Part shown: positions 1 to 9,042 of the stretch, in pieces | Position numbering within the stretch: position 1 is the stretch's first letter | Layout of the letters: each line of letters starts with the position of its first letter | Program-made: the position numbers and the translations under genes | The notes under the pieces: model-generated | Databases searched by the model: none | The model's input: only the letters and a program-made list of their open reading frames with translations | Told to the model about the DNA's origin: nothing | DNA from: Spartobacteria bacterium LR76 | Lineage (GTDB): Bacteria; Verrucomicrobiota; Verrucomicrobiia; Chthoniobacterales; Terrimicrobiaceae | Reading direction: 5' to 3' | Length of the DNA: 64,000 nucleotides | Assembly: GCA_003054655.1 (NCBI GenBank) | Contig: QAYZ01000008.1 | Location: 1 to 64,000, forward strand

Positions 1-545
1 CCGACATTCATTACTCCGATCACCTGTGAGACAGGCAATCAGGAATGGGTCGTCAAATTAAAATTACAAAACTGACGAAAGAACGCACTATCCAACATCT
101 GTTGAATGTGTGTTTTGCTGATAAAAAACGTTCTGAATTTTGCCTTAAACCGGCAAACCAGAATCAGACTTTCAAATATCATCGCTCAGTGAACCTTCCG
201 GCTCTGAGACTTGTTTTCCCGAACCGACTTGTGATCGGACGGGTTGGCGAGAATATCTCATTCGCTTTCGGAGTCAACTGTTTCTGAAAAGTTTTTTAAG
301 TTTTTCAGGAACCGCTGTCGGTATTGAAACCGAACTCTTTTGCGGTCAGCCATGATCCAAGAACCGTAGCCGGCGGCCCCTTTCGGAACCGCTGAGAACT
401 TCTGCCCTGCCGGACTTTCGTGCGGCGGGAGGAGCAACCTAGTAAAACCACGTAAAAGGTCAACCACCCTTTTTGAAAAAATTCATAATCCTGGCGGAAT
501 CACCCCGCACTTGTATAGACGCATCCCGCCGCCAGCCCTGATAAA
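1..545. other. AT-rich left-edge region without a defensible gene
   Basis: By hand count bases 1-300 are about 42% G+C, far below the rest of the window. Both strands hold short open frames (80 codons at 45-287 on plus, 69 codons at 258-467 on minus), but neither has a recognisable domain, a clear Shine-Dalgarno sequence or normal codon use for this genome. The minus-strand frame contains a Lys/Arg-rich 31-codon tail starting at 353 that could be a tiny basic protein; I cannot support it. Small inverted repeats occur (CTGT..ACAG at 24-34; TTGCC..GGCAA at 139-155; CTGAAAA..TTTTCAG at 284-308). It may be the regulatory end of a gene outside the window or a decayed import. Confidence 0.5.
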
Positions 546-548
546 CAA

Positions 549-575
549 AGGGGCCGCACGATCCGTGCGGCCCCT
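549..575 (-). terminator. Intrinsic terminator of gnd
   Basis: A perfect 11-bp inverted repeat, AGGGGCCGCAC, loop GATCC, GTGCGGCCCCT, lies about 50 bp past the gnd stop codon. Read on the minus strand the hairpin is followed by TTTGTTTAT, a T-rich tail as expected for Rho-independent termination. Confidence 0.85.
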
Positions 576-625
576 GGAGATTTCCGAAAAGAATTTTCGG
601 GTGACGGAACTCTCCGCCGTCCGTC

Positions 626-2053
626 TTACTGCTTATCGGCGAACCACTCCGTATGGAAAAACTCCCCGGCGGGCTTGTCGACGCGCTCGTAGGTGTGCGC
701 ACCAAAGTAGTCGCGCTGAGCCTGGAGCAGGTTGGCGGGCAGACGGGCCGAGCGATAGCTGTCGTAGTAGCTGAGCGCGGCCGAGAAGGCCGGGGCGGCC
801 ACACCGTATCCGATGGCGGTCTGTACGGCATAGCGCCAGTGGGCCTGCGTCTTTGCGATGATGTCGGTGAAGTACGGGTCGAGGATGAGGTTTTTCAGTG
901 CCGGATTGCGACGATAGGCCTCGGTGATGCGATTGAGGAACTGCGCCCGGATGATGCAGCCGCCGCGCCAGATGGAGGCGATGTCACCGAAGTTCAAATT
1001 CCAGTCGTACAGCTTCGCGGCGACGCCGAGTTGGACGAAGCCCTGGGCGTAGCTGATGATCTTGCTCGCATAGAGGGCGTCGCGCACGGCGTCGATGAGC
1101 TCCTGACGATCGCCTGTGAAGGGCTTCACCTCAGGGGCGGGGAGGGTGGCCGAGGCCTCAACGCGCTCGTCCTTGAGCGAGCTGAGGATGCGGGCCTCCA
1201 CTGCGCTGCTGATGACGGAGAGCGGCACACCGAGTTCCACGGCATGACCGACGGTCCACTTGCCCGTGCCCTTCTGGCCGGCCTTGTCGAGGATGACGTC
1301 GACGAGCGGCTTGCCCGTCTCGGGGTCGACCTTGGTAAAGATGTGCTCGGTGATCTCGATGAGGAAGGAATTCAGCACACCGCTGTTCCATTCCTTGAAG
1401 ATGGCGTGAAATTCCGCCGCACTGAGATTCAGCGCCGCCTTGAGAATCGCGTAGGCCTCGCAGATGAGCTGCATGTCGCCGTACTCGATGCCGTTGTGCA
1501 CCATCTTCACGTAGTGACCGGCGCCATCGGGTCCCATGTGGCGGCAGCAAGCCTCGCCCTCGGCGACGGCCGCGATCTTCGTATAGATGGGGGCGATCGC
1601 CTCCCAGCCTTCCTTCGAGCCGCCGGGCATGATGGAGGGACCCTTCAAAGCGCCCTCTTCACCACCGCTCACACCGACGCCGAAGAAGTGAATTCCCTTT
1701 TCCTTGAGGTATTTCTCGCGGCGTTGGGTGTCGGTCCAGAGAGAATTGCCGCCGTCGATGATGATGTCGCCGGGCTCGAGGAGCGGGATGAGCTGCTCGA
1801 TCACGGCGTCCACCGGCGCACCGGCCTTCACCATGATCTGGGCCTTGCGCGGACGGGCGAGGGAGGAGACGAACTCCTCGAGCGTGCGGGTCGGGACGAT
1901 GTTCTTCCCCTTCGCACGGCCAGCGGCGAATTTTTCCGTGACCGCCGTCGTCCGATTATAGACGCTGACGCGAAAGCCCTTGCTTTCCATGTTGAGAACG
2001 AGATTCTCGCCCATGACGGCGAGTCCGATTAACCCGATATCGCTTTGACTCAT
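626..2053 (-). CDS. gnd: 6-phosphogluconate dehydrogenase, decarboxylating
   Basis: Converts 6-phosphogluconate and NADP+ to ribulose 5-phosphate, CO2 and NADPH in the cytoplasm (oxidative pentose phosphate pathway). The 475-residue product is full length. Seen: the dinucleotide-binding motif [12 protein letters not shown] near residue 8, [10 protein letters not shown] near 100, the family signature around GQKGTGKWT near 262, and the C-terminal [12 protein letters not shown], which completes the partner subunit's active site in this family. It is divergent from pgsA with only 65 bp between the likely starts, so both promoters must lie there; no clear Shine-Dalgarno sequence precedes the ATG. 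No zwf or pgl is adjacent. Identification is firm. Confidence 0.97.
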   Translation of the reverse strand: MSQSDIGLIGLAVMGENLVLNMESKGFRVSVYNRTTAVTEKFAAGRAKGKNIVPTRTLEEFVSSLARPRKAQIMVKAGAPVDAVIEQLIPLLEPGDIIIDGGNSLWTDTQRREKYLKEKGIHFFGVGVSGGEEGALKGPSIMPGGSKEGWEAIAPIYTKIAAVAEGEACCRHMGPDGAGHYVKMVHNGIEYGDMQLICEAYAILKAALNLSAAEFHAIFKEWNSGVLNSFLIEITEHIFTKVDPETGKPLVDVILDKAGQKGTGKWTVGHAVELGVPLSVISSAVEARILSSLKDERVEASATLPAPEVKPFTGDRQELIDAVRDALYASKIISYAQGFVQLGVAAKLYDWNLNFGDIASIWRGGCIIRAQFLNRITEAYRRNPALKNLILDPYFTDIIAKTQAHWRYAVQTAIGYGVAAPAFSAALSYYDSYRSARLPANLLQAQRDYFGAHTYERVDKPAGEFFHTEWFADKQ

Positions 2054-2118
2054 GAATTAAAAAGTGAGCCGCCCACGCTACCTCACGCGTGTTGGACGGT
2101 CTAGGCAATCTTTCCCCG

Positions 2119-2688
2119 ATGAATCTGCCCAATCTCCTCACCATTTTCCGACTGATCCTCGCCGGTTTTTTCGTCCTGGCGCTATCGACGAGCTGGCCGT
2201 GTTCGCACACCGTCGCGCTCGCGCTTTTCCTCGTGGCCACCGCCACCGATTACCTCGATGGAGTCATCGCACGTAAGTACAACCTCATCACAGATTTCGG
2301 GAAACTCATGGACCCTCTGGCGGATAAAATCCTCACCGCCTCGGCTTTCATCTGCCTCATTACCTACGGCTATATCCCAGCGTGGGCCGTCATCATCATC
2401 ATCAGCCGCGAGTTTCTCATCACCGGCCTGCGGCTGCTGGCCAGCTCCAAGGGAATCGTCCTGCCCGCCGAGAAGCTGGGCAAGCACAAGACGGCCTGGC
2501 AGATGATCACGATCATCTACTTCCTGCTCCTCCTCGCCAGCATAGAGTGGAGCATCAAAATCCCGCTTCTGACGGGCTCCAGCGCCCAGATCCTCGGCGA
2601 CCTGCTGATCGCCATCACGGTGGCGCTGACCGTGTACTCCGGGGCCGCGTATTTCTGGAAAAACCGCCGGCTCATCGCAGCGACCTAG
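2119..2688 (+). CDS. pgsA: CDP-diacylglycerol--glycerol-3-phosphate 3-phosphatidyltransferase
   Basis: Inner-membrane enzyme transferring phosphatidyl from CDP-diacylglycerol to glycerol 3-phosphate, the committed step to phosphatidylglycerol and cardiolipin. The CDP-alcohol phosphotransferase motif is intact: DGVIAR, then G and two spaced aspartates in DFGKLMDPLAD. Four or more hydrophobic helices follow the MNLPNLLTIFRL start typical of PgsA. I chose the ATG at 2119 (189 residues); an in-frame GTG at 2089 would add ten residues with no similarity to the family. No good Shine-Dalgarno sequence is visible. The motif alone does not separate PgsA from other CDP-alcohol transferases, but the size and N-terminus favour PgsA. 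Confidence 0.9.
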   Translation: MNLPNLLTIFRLILAGFFVLALSTSWPCSHTVALALFLVATATDYLDGVIARKYNLITDFGKLMDPLADKILTASAFICLITYGYIPAWAVIIIISREFLITGLRLLASSKGIVLPAEKLGKHKTAWQMITIIYFLLLLASIEWSIKIPLLTGSSAQILGDLLIAITVALTVYSGAAYFWKNRRLIAAT

Positions 2689-2828
2689 AGAAAGAACCTG
2701 CACAGAAGGTTTTAGCGGAGAATCCCCGGCTATGGCCGAAACGCCTCGGGCTTTTCCAGCTTGAGGTGGGCAGGTCCCATTTCCCGAGCTTGCGCCTGCG
2801 GGGGAAGGCACTATTTTAGCGCAATTCC

Positions 2829-3575
2829 ATGAAAACCGCTGTTGCGACGATTGGGTCGTTTGCCGTTGCCGGCTCCGTGCTGGCCCAGGATGCTGCCTTG
2901 ACCCCTGGGGGACCGGGTCCAAAGTCGGCGACGCTTTGGCAGATGGCCGTCTCGGGCGGGCCAATGATGATCCCGCTAGGCATCCTGTCGATCATCACGG
3001 TGATGCTGATCATCGTTTTCTTTTTCTCCGCCCGGCGGGGGGCGATGGTGTCGGGCCGGTTCATGCAGACGGCGGATGCCTTGATCCGCAAGCGGGATTA
3101 CCTCGGGCTGCTGGCGATTTCCAATCGGCACAATGAGGGCGTCGCCCGCGTGATGCGCCGCACGATGGACTTTCTGACCAAAAACCCGAAGGCCACCCTC
3201 GAGGAAGCGCGCGAGATCGCGATGACCGAGGGCACCCGGCAGGCCAGCGCCCTGAATCAGCAGGTGGCCCTGCTGGCCGACATCGGAACGATCGCTCCCA
3301 TGCTGGGGCTGCTCGGCACGGTGATCGGCATCGTGCAGTCCTTCGGCGTGATCGCGATCGACGCGGCAGCGCAGCGGCCGACGATGCTGGCCCACGGCAT
3401 CGGCGAGGCGCTCATCGCCACGGCGACGGGCCTGCTGGTGGGCATCCCGGCGATGGCAGCATATGCATTTTACCGCGGGCGGGTGCAAGGGGCTATCTCC
3501 GAGCTGGAGGGCGCGACGACGCACCTGATGGCGCTCCTGAGCGCGAGCGGTTACAAGGGCTCCGACCGGCTGTGA
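2829..3575 (+). CDS. exbB: MotA/TolQ/ExbB proton-channel family protein
   Basis: Inner-membrane proton-channel subunit that, with the ExbD-like partner encoded next, would convert proton motive force into work on periplasmic or outer-membrane partners. The 248-residue protein has a cleavable-looking signal (ending SVLAQ), a transmembrane helix at about residues 45-70, a cytoplasmic loop, and two C-terminal helices with the family motif IAPMLGLLGTVIGI. A signal sequence before the first helix is common in non-enterobacterial ExbB homologues. Its stop overlaps the GTG of exbD by 4 bp. A TATTTT hexamer 11 bp upstream of the ATG could be a -10 box for a very short leader; the evidence is weak. 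ExbB versus TolQ cannot be decided. Confidence 0.9.
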   Translation: MKTAVATIGSFAVAGSVLAQDAALTPGGPGPKSATLWQMAVSGGPMMIPLGILSIITVMLIIVFFFSARRGAMVSGRFMQTADALIRKRDYLGLLAISNRHNEGVARVMRRTMDFLTKNPKATLEEAREIAMTEGTRQASALNQQVALLADIGTIAPMLGLLGTVIGIVQSFGVIAIDAAAQRPTMLAHGIGEALIATATGLLVGIPAMAAYAFYRGRVQGAISELEGATTHLMALLSASGYKGSDRL

Positions 3576-3985
3576 ACTTCCGCTCCCATACCGCGCCCGA
3601 GCGCGTGGTGTTCCAGATTGCCCCGTTTGTGGACATTCTGCTGTTTCTCCTCGTGTTCTTCATCCTCACGTGGAATTTCGCCCGCAATGAAGCCGAGCTC
3701 GACGTGAAGGTACCGGCCGCCCGCGAAGGCAAGGAAAACCGCCGCCCGGTCGGCGAGGTGATTCTCAATGTGAGGCGCGATGGCTCGATCGTGATGAACC
3801 GCCGCTCGATGACGCCTGCGGAGCTCCAGGAGACCCTGGCCCGCATCGCCCAGTTGTACCCGGATCAGGCCGTCGTCCTGCGGGGCGACCAGAATGTGGA
3901 CTACAAATATGTGGTCGACGTGCTGGATATCTGCCGCGCGGCCAACATCTGGAACGTGGCCTTTGCCACGAGCAAGCCGGATTGA
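3572..3985 (+). CDS. exbD: ExbD/TolR family biopolymer transport protein
   Basis: Partner of the preceding ExbB-like channel. The 137-residue product has a short cytoplasmic N-terminus, one transmembrane helix and a periplasmic domain. The helix carries the conserved aspartate in the motif APFVDILLFLLVFF, the proton-relay residue of the family. The GTG start overlaps the exbB stop (GTGA), and the TGA stop overlaps the ATG of the TPR gene (TGATG), so the three are translationally coupled. That coupling suggests the channel energises a complex that includes the TPR protein. No TonB, TolA or TonB-dependent receptor is nearby. Confidence 0.92.
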   Translation: MNFRSHTAPERVVFQIAPFVDILLFLLVFFILTWNFARNEAELDVKVPAAREGKENRRPVGEVILNVRRDGSIVMNRRSMTPAELQETLARIAQLYPDQAVVLRGDQNVDYKYVVDVLDICRAANIWNVAFATSKPD

Positions 3986-6765
3986 TGAAAGGCTCGCTCA
4001 CCCTCTCGCTGCTCGGCAGCGCGGCGTGCATGTGCACGCTGATGGCGCAGGAGCCCGAGGTGCGTCGCGCCATCCCCGTGATCCGCGGCGAGCAGGGATC
4101 GGATTTCGACTACCAGAATCCCTCCTGGATGAGCCGCGTCACGCCGACCCCGGCGCAGACTCCGATGCCCACGCCGGTCCCGGCTCCCACGGTGGACCCG
4201 AGAAATTTCGCCCCCGAGCCGGGATTCACCCCCTTCCGTCCATCGGGCCGGGTGACCGTGAATCCGACACCGCAGAGCGAATGGCAGCGCGTGCCCTCCG
4301 AGGGTGCCGCCCCCACACCAGTGCGGGTGGCGACACCCATTCCGATTGAGCGTCCCACCCGAGCCACGACGCCTGTCCCGGTGGCCACTCCGATCCCGAT
4401 CCGCCGGGCGGAACCCGTACAGCGTCCCGAGGCGATTCCCACCGCGACGCCTGCGATGATTCCTGCGGCCACCCCGGCCGCCGCTGTCGCAGTGCCAACT
4501 CCCGATGCGGACGGAATCATCCGCCTTTCGCCCACCGCGCCCGCCGCCGACACGACGGCGGACGACCTAAATCGCGCCAATGCCGTCTACGCCCGCAAGA
4601 TGTACGACTACGCGGTGGCGGAGTACGAAAAGTTTCTCATCGCCCACCCGACGGCCACGCAGCGGGATCAGGCGCTCTTTCGCCTGGGCGAAAGCCACCG
4701 GCTGCTCGGTAATGACAATTCCGCCCGCGACGCGTACCAGCGGCTGGTGACACAGTTCCAGACCGGCGAATTTGTCGGCGCGGGAGCGTTCCGGTTGGGC
4801 GAGTATCTTTTCGCCGATCGGATGTACGAGCAGGCGCTCAAGCAATTCCAGACCGCCTCCACGCAGGCGACCAGCCCGGAGGTAAAACTCTCGGCCAAAT
4901 ACCAGCAGGCCCGCTGCCTGGAGAAGCTCAAGCGCACCGAGGACGCCGTGCGCGTGTACCAGGAGGTGGCCGACGTGACGAAGGACAATCCGTACCGCGA
5001 CTACGCCCGCCTTTCCCTCGCCGAGGTGAATGCCAACGCCGGGAACAAAAAAGAGGCGCTGGAAGCCTTTGCCAAGCTCGCCGCAGACCCGGGTCCCTCC
5101 GCCATGCGCGCCGAGGCCGCGGTGAAAGCCGCCGCCCTGGCCGCCGAGATGGGCGACCAGAAACGCGCCGCCTCGCTCTTCGACGCCGCGCTCGCGTTGC
5201 CCGACCTGGGCGACTGGAGGGCCATCGCCGTGCTCGGCGCAATGCGCACGTTTTACACGACGGGGAATTACCAGAAGGTGACCGCCCTGAAGGACAAGTA
5301 CGTCGACAGCCTGCCCGAGGATACCCGGGCTGAGGGGCTGCTGCTGGCGGCAAACTCCTATCGCCAGCTCGGCAATGCCCAGTCCGCGCAAACGGTTTAC
5401 AACCAGCTCATCACGCTATACCCCGAGGCCGCGCAGGCGCAGGACGCGAGATTTCAGAAACTTGTGAGCATGTACCAGCTCGAGGACCCGGCGCTGCTCA
5501 CGGAGGTCGATAACTTCCTGCAGGTGAGCAAGGACCCGAAGCAGCGCGCCCAGGCGCAACTCCTCAAGGCCGAGGCGCTTTTCAAGAAACAGGACTACGC
5601 CGCCGCCGCCCCTCTATATAATCAGGTGCTCGCCTCCAGCCTCGATGCCGACATCAAAGGCAAGGCGATGATGAAACTCGGATGGTGCCTCGGCAAGACG
5701 GGGCAGTTTTCCCCGGCGGCCCAGATTTACACGAGTTACCTCCAGCAGTTCCCGAAGGGTTCTTCCGCACTCAATGCAACCATCCAGCGAGGACTCGCGC
5801 TTCAAGAGCTGAAGGACTACCCCGGCGCGCTCAGGGACTTCAACTCGATCATCGACAACAACAAGGAAGCCAGGGAGCGCGAACTCGCCCTCCAGCAAAA
5901 GGCGCTCATTGAGGGCCAGCAGCAGGACTACAAGGCGATGACGGCGACCTTCAAACAACTCCTGGCCGAGTATCCGAAAACCTCTGCCGCCGGGCAGGCA
6001 AATTTCTGGATCGGCTGGGCTGCGTATGAAAACAAGGATTACGCGGGGGCCATCCCGAGCCTGGAGGCCGCCCGCAAGCTCGATCCGCAATACGCCGACC
6101 GCGCCACGTTGCGCATCATCCTCTCCTACTACTATCAGCAGAATACCGATGCGCTGAAGCAGGCGCTGAAGGAAAATCCGAAGGTGCAGGTGCCGGCTGA
6201 GATCAACCGCTGGCTGGGCCGCAAGAGCTTCGAGGAGGGCGACTACGCCACCGCCGAACGCAACCTCCTGCCAGTCGTGACCGGGGGCAAAACAGCGGAA
6301 CCCGACGCGCTCATTGAGCTGGCCGAGGCCCAGATTCGCCTCGGCAAAGCCAGCGCCGCGTCGCCGCACGTGGCAAATTACCTCAAGGTCGCGCGTGATC
6401 CCGCCAGCCGGGCGAGGGGATTGATCGCGCAGGGCCGCATCGCGCTAGCCGCGAAGCAATATGACGAGGCCCAGCGCCTCGATGAGGAGGCCCTGCTTCT
6501 TCAGCCGGAGGGTTCTTATAATGCCGACGCCCGCATGCTCTCCGGCGAGATTTCCATGGGCAGGGGCGACTACGACGGCGCGGCCCGCGCCTTCCTGAGC
6601 CTGGCCGTGCTTTACAACGATCCCGCCGTAACGCCGCGCGCTCTGGAGCTCGCCGCCGAGGCCTATCGCAAGGCGGGCAACACCTTTGAGGCCGAGAAAG
6701 CCGCGAAGGAATTACGCGAACGCTTTCCTGATTTCAAAAAATCCTCCAAATTGACCAAGGAATGA
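3985..6765 (+). CDS. Exported TPR-repeat protein with Pro/Thr-rich linker
   Basis: A 926-residue protein with a signal sequence (about residues 1-22, ending LMAQ), then a low-complexity Pro/Thr/Ala linker at about residues 50-180, then roughly 730 residues of tetratricopeptide repeats. The first repeats, such as YDYAVAEYEKFLIAHPTA, resemble the YbgF/BamD type. The linker has repeated VATPIPI units. It is coupled to exbB-exbD by overlapping codons, so it is probably the periplasmic partner or scaffold for that motor; a Tol-like or gliding-type role is possible but unproven. I prefer the ATG at 3985 over a TTG one codon earlier. Its stop overlaps the next gene by 4 bp. Confidence 0.85.
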   Translation: MKGSLTLSLLGSAACMCTLMAQEPEVRRAIPVIRGEQGSDFDYQNPSWMSRVTPTPAQTPMPTPVPAPTVDPRNFAPEPGFTPFRPSGRVTVNPTPQSEWQRVPSEGAAPTPVRVATPIPIERPTRATTPVPVATPIPIRRAEPVQRPEAIPTATPAMIPAATPAAAVAVPTPDADGIIRLSPTAPAADTTADDLNRANAVYARKMYDYAVAEYEKFLIAHPTATQRDQALFRLGESHRLLGNDNSARDAYQRLVTQFQTGEFVGAGAFRLGEYLFADRMYEQALKQFQTASTQATSPEVKLSAKYQQARCLEKLKRTEDAVRVYQEVADVTKDNPYRDYARLSLAEVNANAGNKKEALEAFAKLAADPGPSAMRAEAAVKAAALAAEMGDQKRAASLFDAALALPDLGDWRAIAVLGAMRTFYTTGNYQKVTALKDKYVDSLPEDTRAEGLLLAANSYRQLGNAQSAQTVYNQLITLYPEAAQAQDARFQKLVSMYQLEDPALLTEVDNFLQVSKDPKQRAQAQLLKAEALFKKQDYAAAAPLYNQVLASSLDADIKGKAMMKLGWCLGKTGQFSPAAQIYTSYLQQFPKGSSALNATIQRGLALQELKDYPGALRDFNSIIDNNKEARERELALQQKALIEGQQQDYKAMTATFKQLLAEYPKTSAAGQANFWIGWAAYENKDYAGAIPSLEAARKLDPQYADRATLRIILSYYYQQNTDALKQALKENPKVQVPAEINRWLGRKSFEEGDYATAERNLLPVVTGGKTAEPDALIELAEAQIRLGKASAASPHVANYLKVARDPASRARGLIAQGRIALAAKQYDEAQRLDEEALLLQPEGSYNADARMLSGEISMGRGDYDGAARAFLSLAVLYNDPAVTPRALELAAEAYRKAGNTFEAEKAAKELRERFPDFKKSSKLTKE

Positions 6766-7304
6766 AAGCACGCATCCTCTTCCTGCTGATTGCCTGTACG
6801 GCGATGCTGCAGGCCGCCGACCCGACGCCTGCGGGATCGACGGCGGAGTTGAAGGCGATCAAGGGTTCCATCCAGTTGCCGAGCGGCTGGTTCCTGCGCG
6901 AAGAGGGCGAGGACGGGCTGACCGTCTACCAGATCACGCGCGAGAAGGTGGAGTCGGAGAACGATCCCTTCACCGCCGGACTCATCATCAGCGTGACGAC
7001 CAAGGTGCCCGATCGCAACAGCATGAAGCCGAGCGAGTATGCCGCGGAGCTGCTTTCCTCCACCCAGGATGAAGGCGGTGGCGAACTGAAAAAGACCACC
7101 GAGGGCGACTTCATCGTCTATCGCGCCGAGTACAAGATCGAAGCCGACTCGGGCAACGTCGAGGTGATCAACCTCGCCAAGGCCAACGATAAGACGGGCA
7201 CGCTGTATTTCCTCACCTGGCAGGCCCCGCAAGCCGAGGAGGCGAAAATGGGCCCGCTCCGCGAGGAGATCTTCCAGTCGCTCAAGCTCGACCCGACGTA
7301 CTGA
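6762..7304 (+). CDS. Secreted protein of unknown function
   Basis: 180 residues with a signal peptide (about 1-18, ending MLQAA) and one small globular domain. I recognise no catalytic motif. The pattern (IQLPSGWFLREE, then YRAEYKIEAD, then a C-terminal LREEIFQSLKLDP) resembles small periplasmic domains that end in a helix scoring a fit over the sheet, as in PsbP-like folds, but this is only an impression. ATG overlaps the TPR stop (ATGA), placing it in the exbB-exbD-TPR operon; purU starts directly at the next base after its stop. Confidence 0.75.
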   Translation: MKARILFLLIACTAMLQAADPTPAGSTAELKAIKGSIQLPSGWFLREEGEDGLTVYQITREKVESENDPFTAGLIISVTTKVPDRNSMKPSEYAAELLSSTQDEGGGELKKTTEGDFIVYRAEYKIEADSGNVEVINLAKANDKTGTLYFLTWQAPQAEEAKMGPLREEIFQSLKLDPTY

Positions 7305-8156
7305 GTGGCCACGACCATTCTCAAGCTCAACTGCCCCGACGCCGTCGGGGTGCTGGCTCGCATCACCGGACGCATCGCGGCCGAGGGCGGCAACCTGCTC
7401 GAGGTAAGCCAGTACACGGATAAAACAAGCGGGTGGTTCTTTGCCCGCGCCGCCGTGGAGGCTGGCGATCCCGCGTGGAGCCCGGAGAAATTCGAAACCT
7501 CCTTTGCCCAACTCGCGGCGGAGCTTAAGGCCTCCTGGACAATGCGTCCCGCCGACCGCAAGCGGCGCACCGCCATTCTCGTCAGCAAGCAGGACCATTG
7601 CCTCGTCGACCTCCTCTGGCGCTGGCGCTCGGGCGAGCTGGGACTGGACATCCCCGTCGTGATCTCCAACCACCCCGACTGCCGCTCTCTGGTTGAGCGG
7701 GAGGGGATTCCGTTCGAGCACGTGGATTTCAGCAATGACAAGGACGCGGCGTTTCAGCGGGTGGGGGAGATCCTGCGCGCGAATGACATCGAACTGGTCG
7801 TGCTGGCGCGCTTCATGCAGGTGCTGCCTGCGTGGCTGTGCCGGGACTACGACGCCCGTGTCATTAATATCCACCATTCCTTCCTGCCTGCATTCGTCGG
7901 GGCCAATCCGTACAAGCGCGCCTTCGAGCGCGGCGTGAAGCTCATCGGCGCAACCTGCCACTACGCGACAGCGGATCTCGACGCCGGCCCGATCATCGAG
8001 CAGGAGGTCGCCCGGGTGGAGCATTACCACGATCCCGACGACCTCGTGCGCCTCGGCCGCGACTGCGAACGCCTAGCCCTCGCGCGCGGCGTCCGCTACC
8101 ACGTCGAGGATCGTGTCCTCGTCCACGGCGCGAAGGCGATTGTCTTCCGGGATTAA
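7305..8156 (+). CDS. purU: Formyltetrahydrofolate deformylase
   Basis: Hydrolyses 10-formyltetrahydrofolate to formate and tetrahydrofolate in the cytoplasm, balancing one-carbon pools and supplying formate for purine synthesis. The 283-residue protein has an N-terminal ACT domain (about 5-80; CPDAVGVLARITGRIAAEGG) and a C-terminal formyltransferase-fold domain with INIHHSFLPAF and the ATCHYATADLDAGPII motif carrying the catalytic His and Asp. The GTG start follows the previous stop with no gap, and no other in-frame start fits the ACT domain as well. Its place behind envelope genes looks like operon convenience rather than function. Confidence 0.95.
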   Translation: MATTILKLNCPDAVGVLARITGRIAAEGGNLLEVSQYTDKTSGWFFARAAVEAGDPAWSPEKFETSFAQLAAELKASWTMRPADRKRRTAILVSKQDHCLVDLLWRWRSGELGLDIPVVISNHPDCRSLVEREGIPFEHVDFSNDKDAAFQRVGEILRANDIELVVLARFMQVLPAWLCRDYDARVINIHHSFLPAFVGANPYKRAFERGVKLIGATCHYATADLDAGPIIEQEVARVEHYHDPDDLVRLGRDCERLALARGVRYHVEDRVLVHGAKAIVFRD

Positions 8157-8168
8157 AGGCAAGGTTCT

Positions 8169-8193
8169 ACAAAAGGTCGCAAAGAACACGAAG
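8169..8193. repeat. Purine-rich intergenic repeat, copy 1
   Basis: A 25-bp purine-rich phrase containing GCAAAGAACACGAAG, just after purU. It matches 62454-62478 at 20 of 25 positions by eye, and in both places GC-rich hairpin-forming sequence follows. It lies in the 82-bp gap between purU and the convergent gene and may be part of a dispersed repeat. Confidence 0.45.
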
Positions 8194-8238
8194 AAGGACC
8201 GCCCGGAGCGGCGCTTCCAATCGCATCTCCACCGCAAT

Positions 8239-9042
8239 TCACTCGAGGATGGCTGGCCGTGTAGCTCTTGGGAAAATCACGCACTCGTCGTATTGCTGCG
8301 CGACGGGCAGGCTTTCCTTCTCGAAAGCATGATGAAAGGCTGTACGGTCACCGCACTCGCGGAGATCGGTCACATGCAGCACCTCTTCCCTCACGAGAAG
8401 CTCCACTGCTTCGTCATCCAGAATTTCGAACTCAAATGGCGAGCGGTCATTGTCCAGCGCATCGCCGCCCCGGGCGAAGAGCGCGATGCTCCGGCTCGCA
8501 ATGCCGTGAGCTTTTGCGAGGTATTCCGCCACGGATGTCAGCCGGAGATGGCCGGACTCCAGCGACCCGACCTTTTTGATGTGCATGTTGTGAAACAGTC
8601 CTACGACATGCCGGTCGGGGTGGTCCGTGCAGGCTTGCGCCATGACCTCTGCCATGTAGACATCCCGCTGCTCCGCCCAATCCTCTCGTTCGTAAATATC
8701 CCGATGCCGGTCCCTTTGCCTCTCGCGTATCATGTCAAGGTCGCCGGAGAACTCTGCCTCCTTGTTACGCACCACAACGTCTGCACCCGAAAACGGAATG
8801 CCCGCCTCAATCACAAGGGCTACGAGATCGCGCATTTCATGCGTACGGTGAATTTTCGGGAAGTTCGCCATCACCTCGTCGGCGGACTCGTCCGTTTTCA
8901 TCGAGCGAAGCATCCCAACGTGATCAGCCTCGAAGACCACTGCGAGCGGTTCATCCCGATGCGCGGCCAGCCACTCACGTTTGAAGATCGTGAACTCCGC
9001 CACCCCATGAACCGACTCGCCGAGGAACGTCACACGCTGCAT
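8239..9042 (-). CDS. Erythromycin-esterase-like protein
   Basis: A 267-residue protein matching the erythromycin esterase (EreA/EreB-like) superfamily in pattern: LGESVHGVAEF with Glu9 and His12 near the start, then VVFEADH, and later GLFHNMHIKK, which corresponds to the family's conserved HN.H segment. Known members hydrolyse macrolide lactones, but most family members are uncharacterised hydrolases, so the substrate is unknown here. It is shorter than classical EreA (about 400 residues). No signal peptide is seen, so it should be cytoplasmic. It is convergent with purU and divergent from the dehydrogenase gene. A GAGGAG run directly abuts the ATG, too close for a normal Shine-Dalgarno spacing. 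Confidence 0.7.
   Translation of the reverse strand: MQRVTFLGESVHGVAEFTIFKREWLAAHRDEPLAVVFEADHVGMLRSMKTDESADEVMANFPKIHRTHEMRDLVALVIEAGIPFSGADVVVRNKEAEFSGDLDMIRERQRDRHRDIYEREDWAEQRDVYMAEVMAQACTDHPDRHVVGLFHNMHIKKVGSLESGHLRLTSVAEYLAKAHGIASRSIALFARGGDALDNDRSPFEFEILDDEAVELLVREEVLHVTDLRECGDRTAFHHAFEKESLPVAQQYDECVIFPRATRPAILE

Noticed and set aside
140-165. GGCAAACC resembling the start of a c-di-GMP riboswitch
   Set aside because: The second conserved block (GACGCAAAGCC) and the expected pairings are absent.
45-287. 80-codon plus-strand frame at the left edge
   Set aside because: AT-rich sequence, no recognisable domain, no Shine-Dalgarno sequence; chance open frame is more likely.
395-425. Minus-strand phrase GAAAGTCCGGCAGGGCAG resembling part of RNase P or SRP RNA
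   Set aside because: Only a short match; the other conserved regions and the overall pairing of either RNA were not found nearby.
653-2032. 459-codon plus-strand frame opposite gnd
   Set aside because: Exact antisense shadow of a firmly identified gene in GC-rich DNA; composition rich in Arg, Gly, Val and Asp without a domain.
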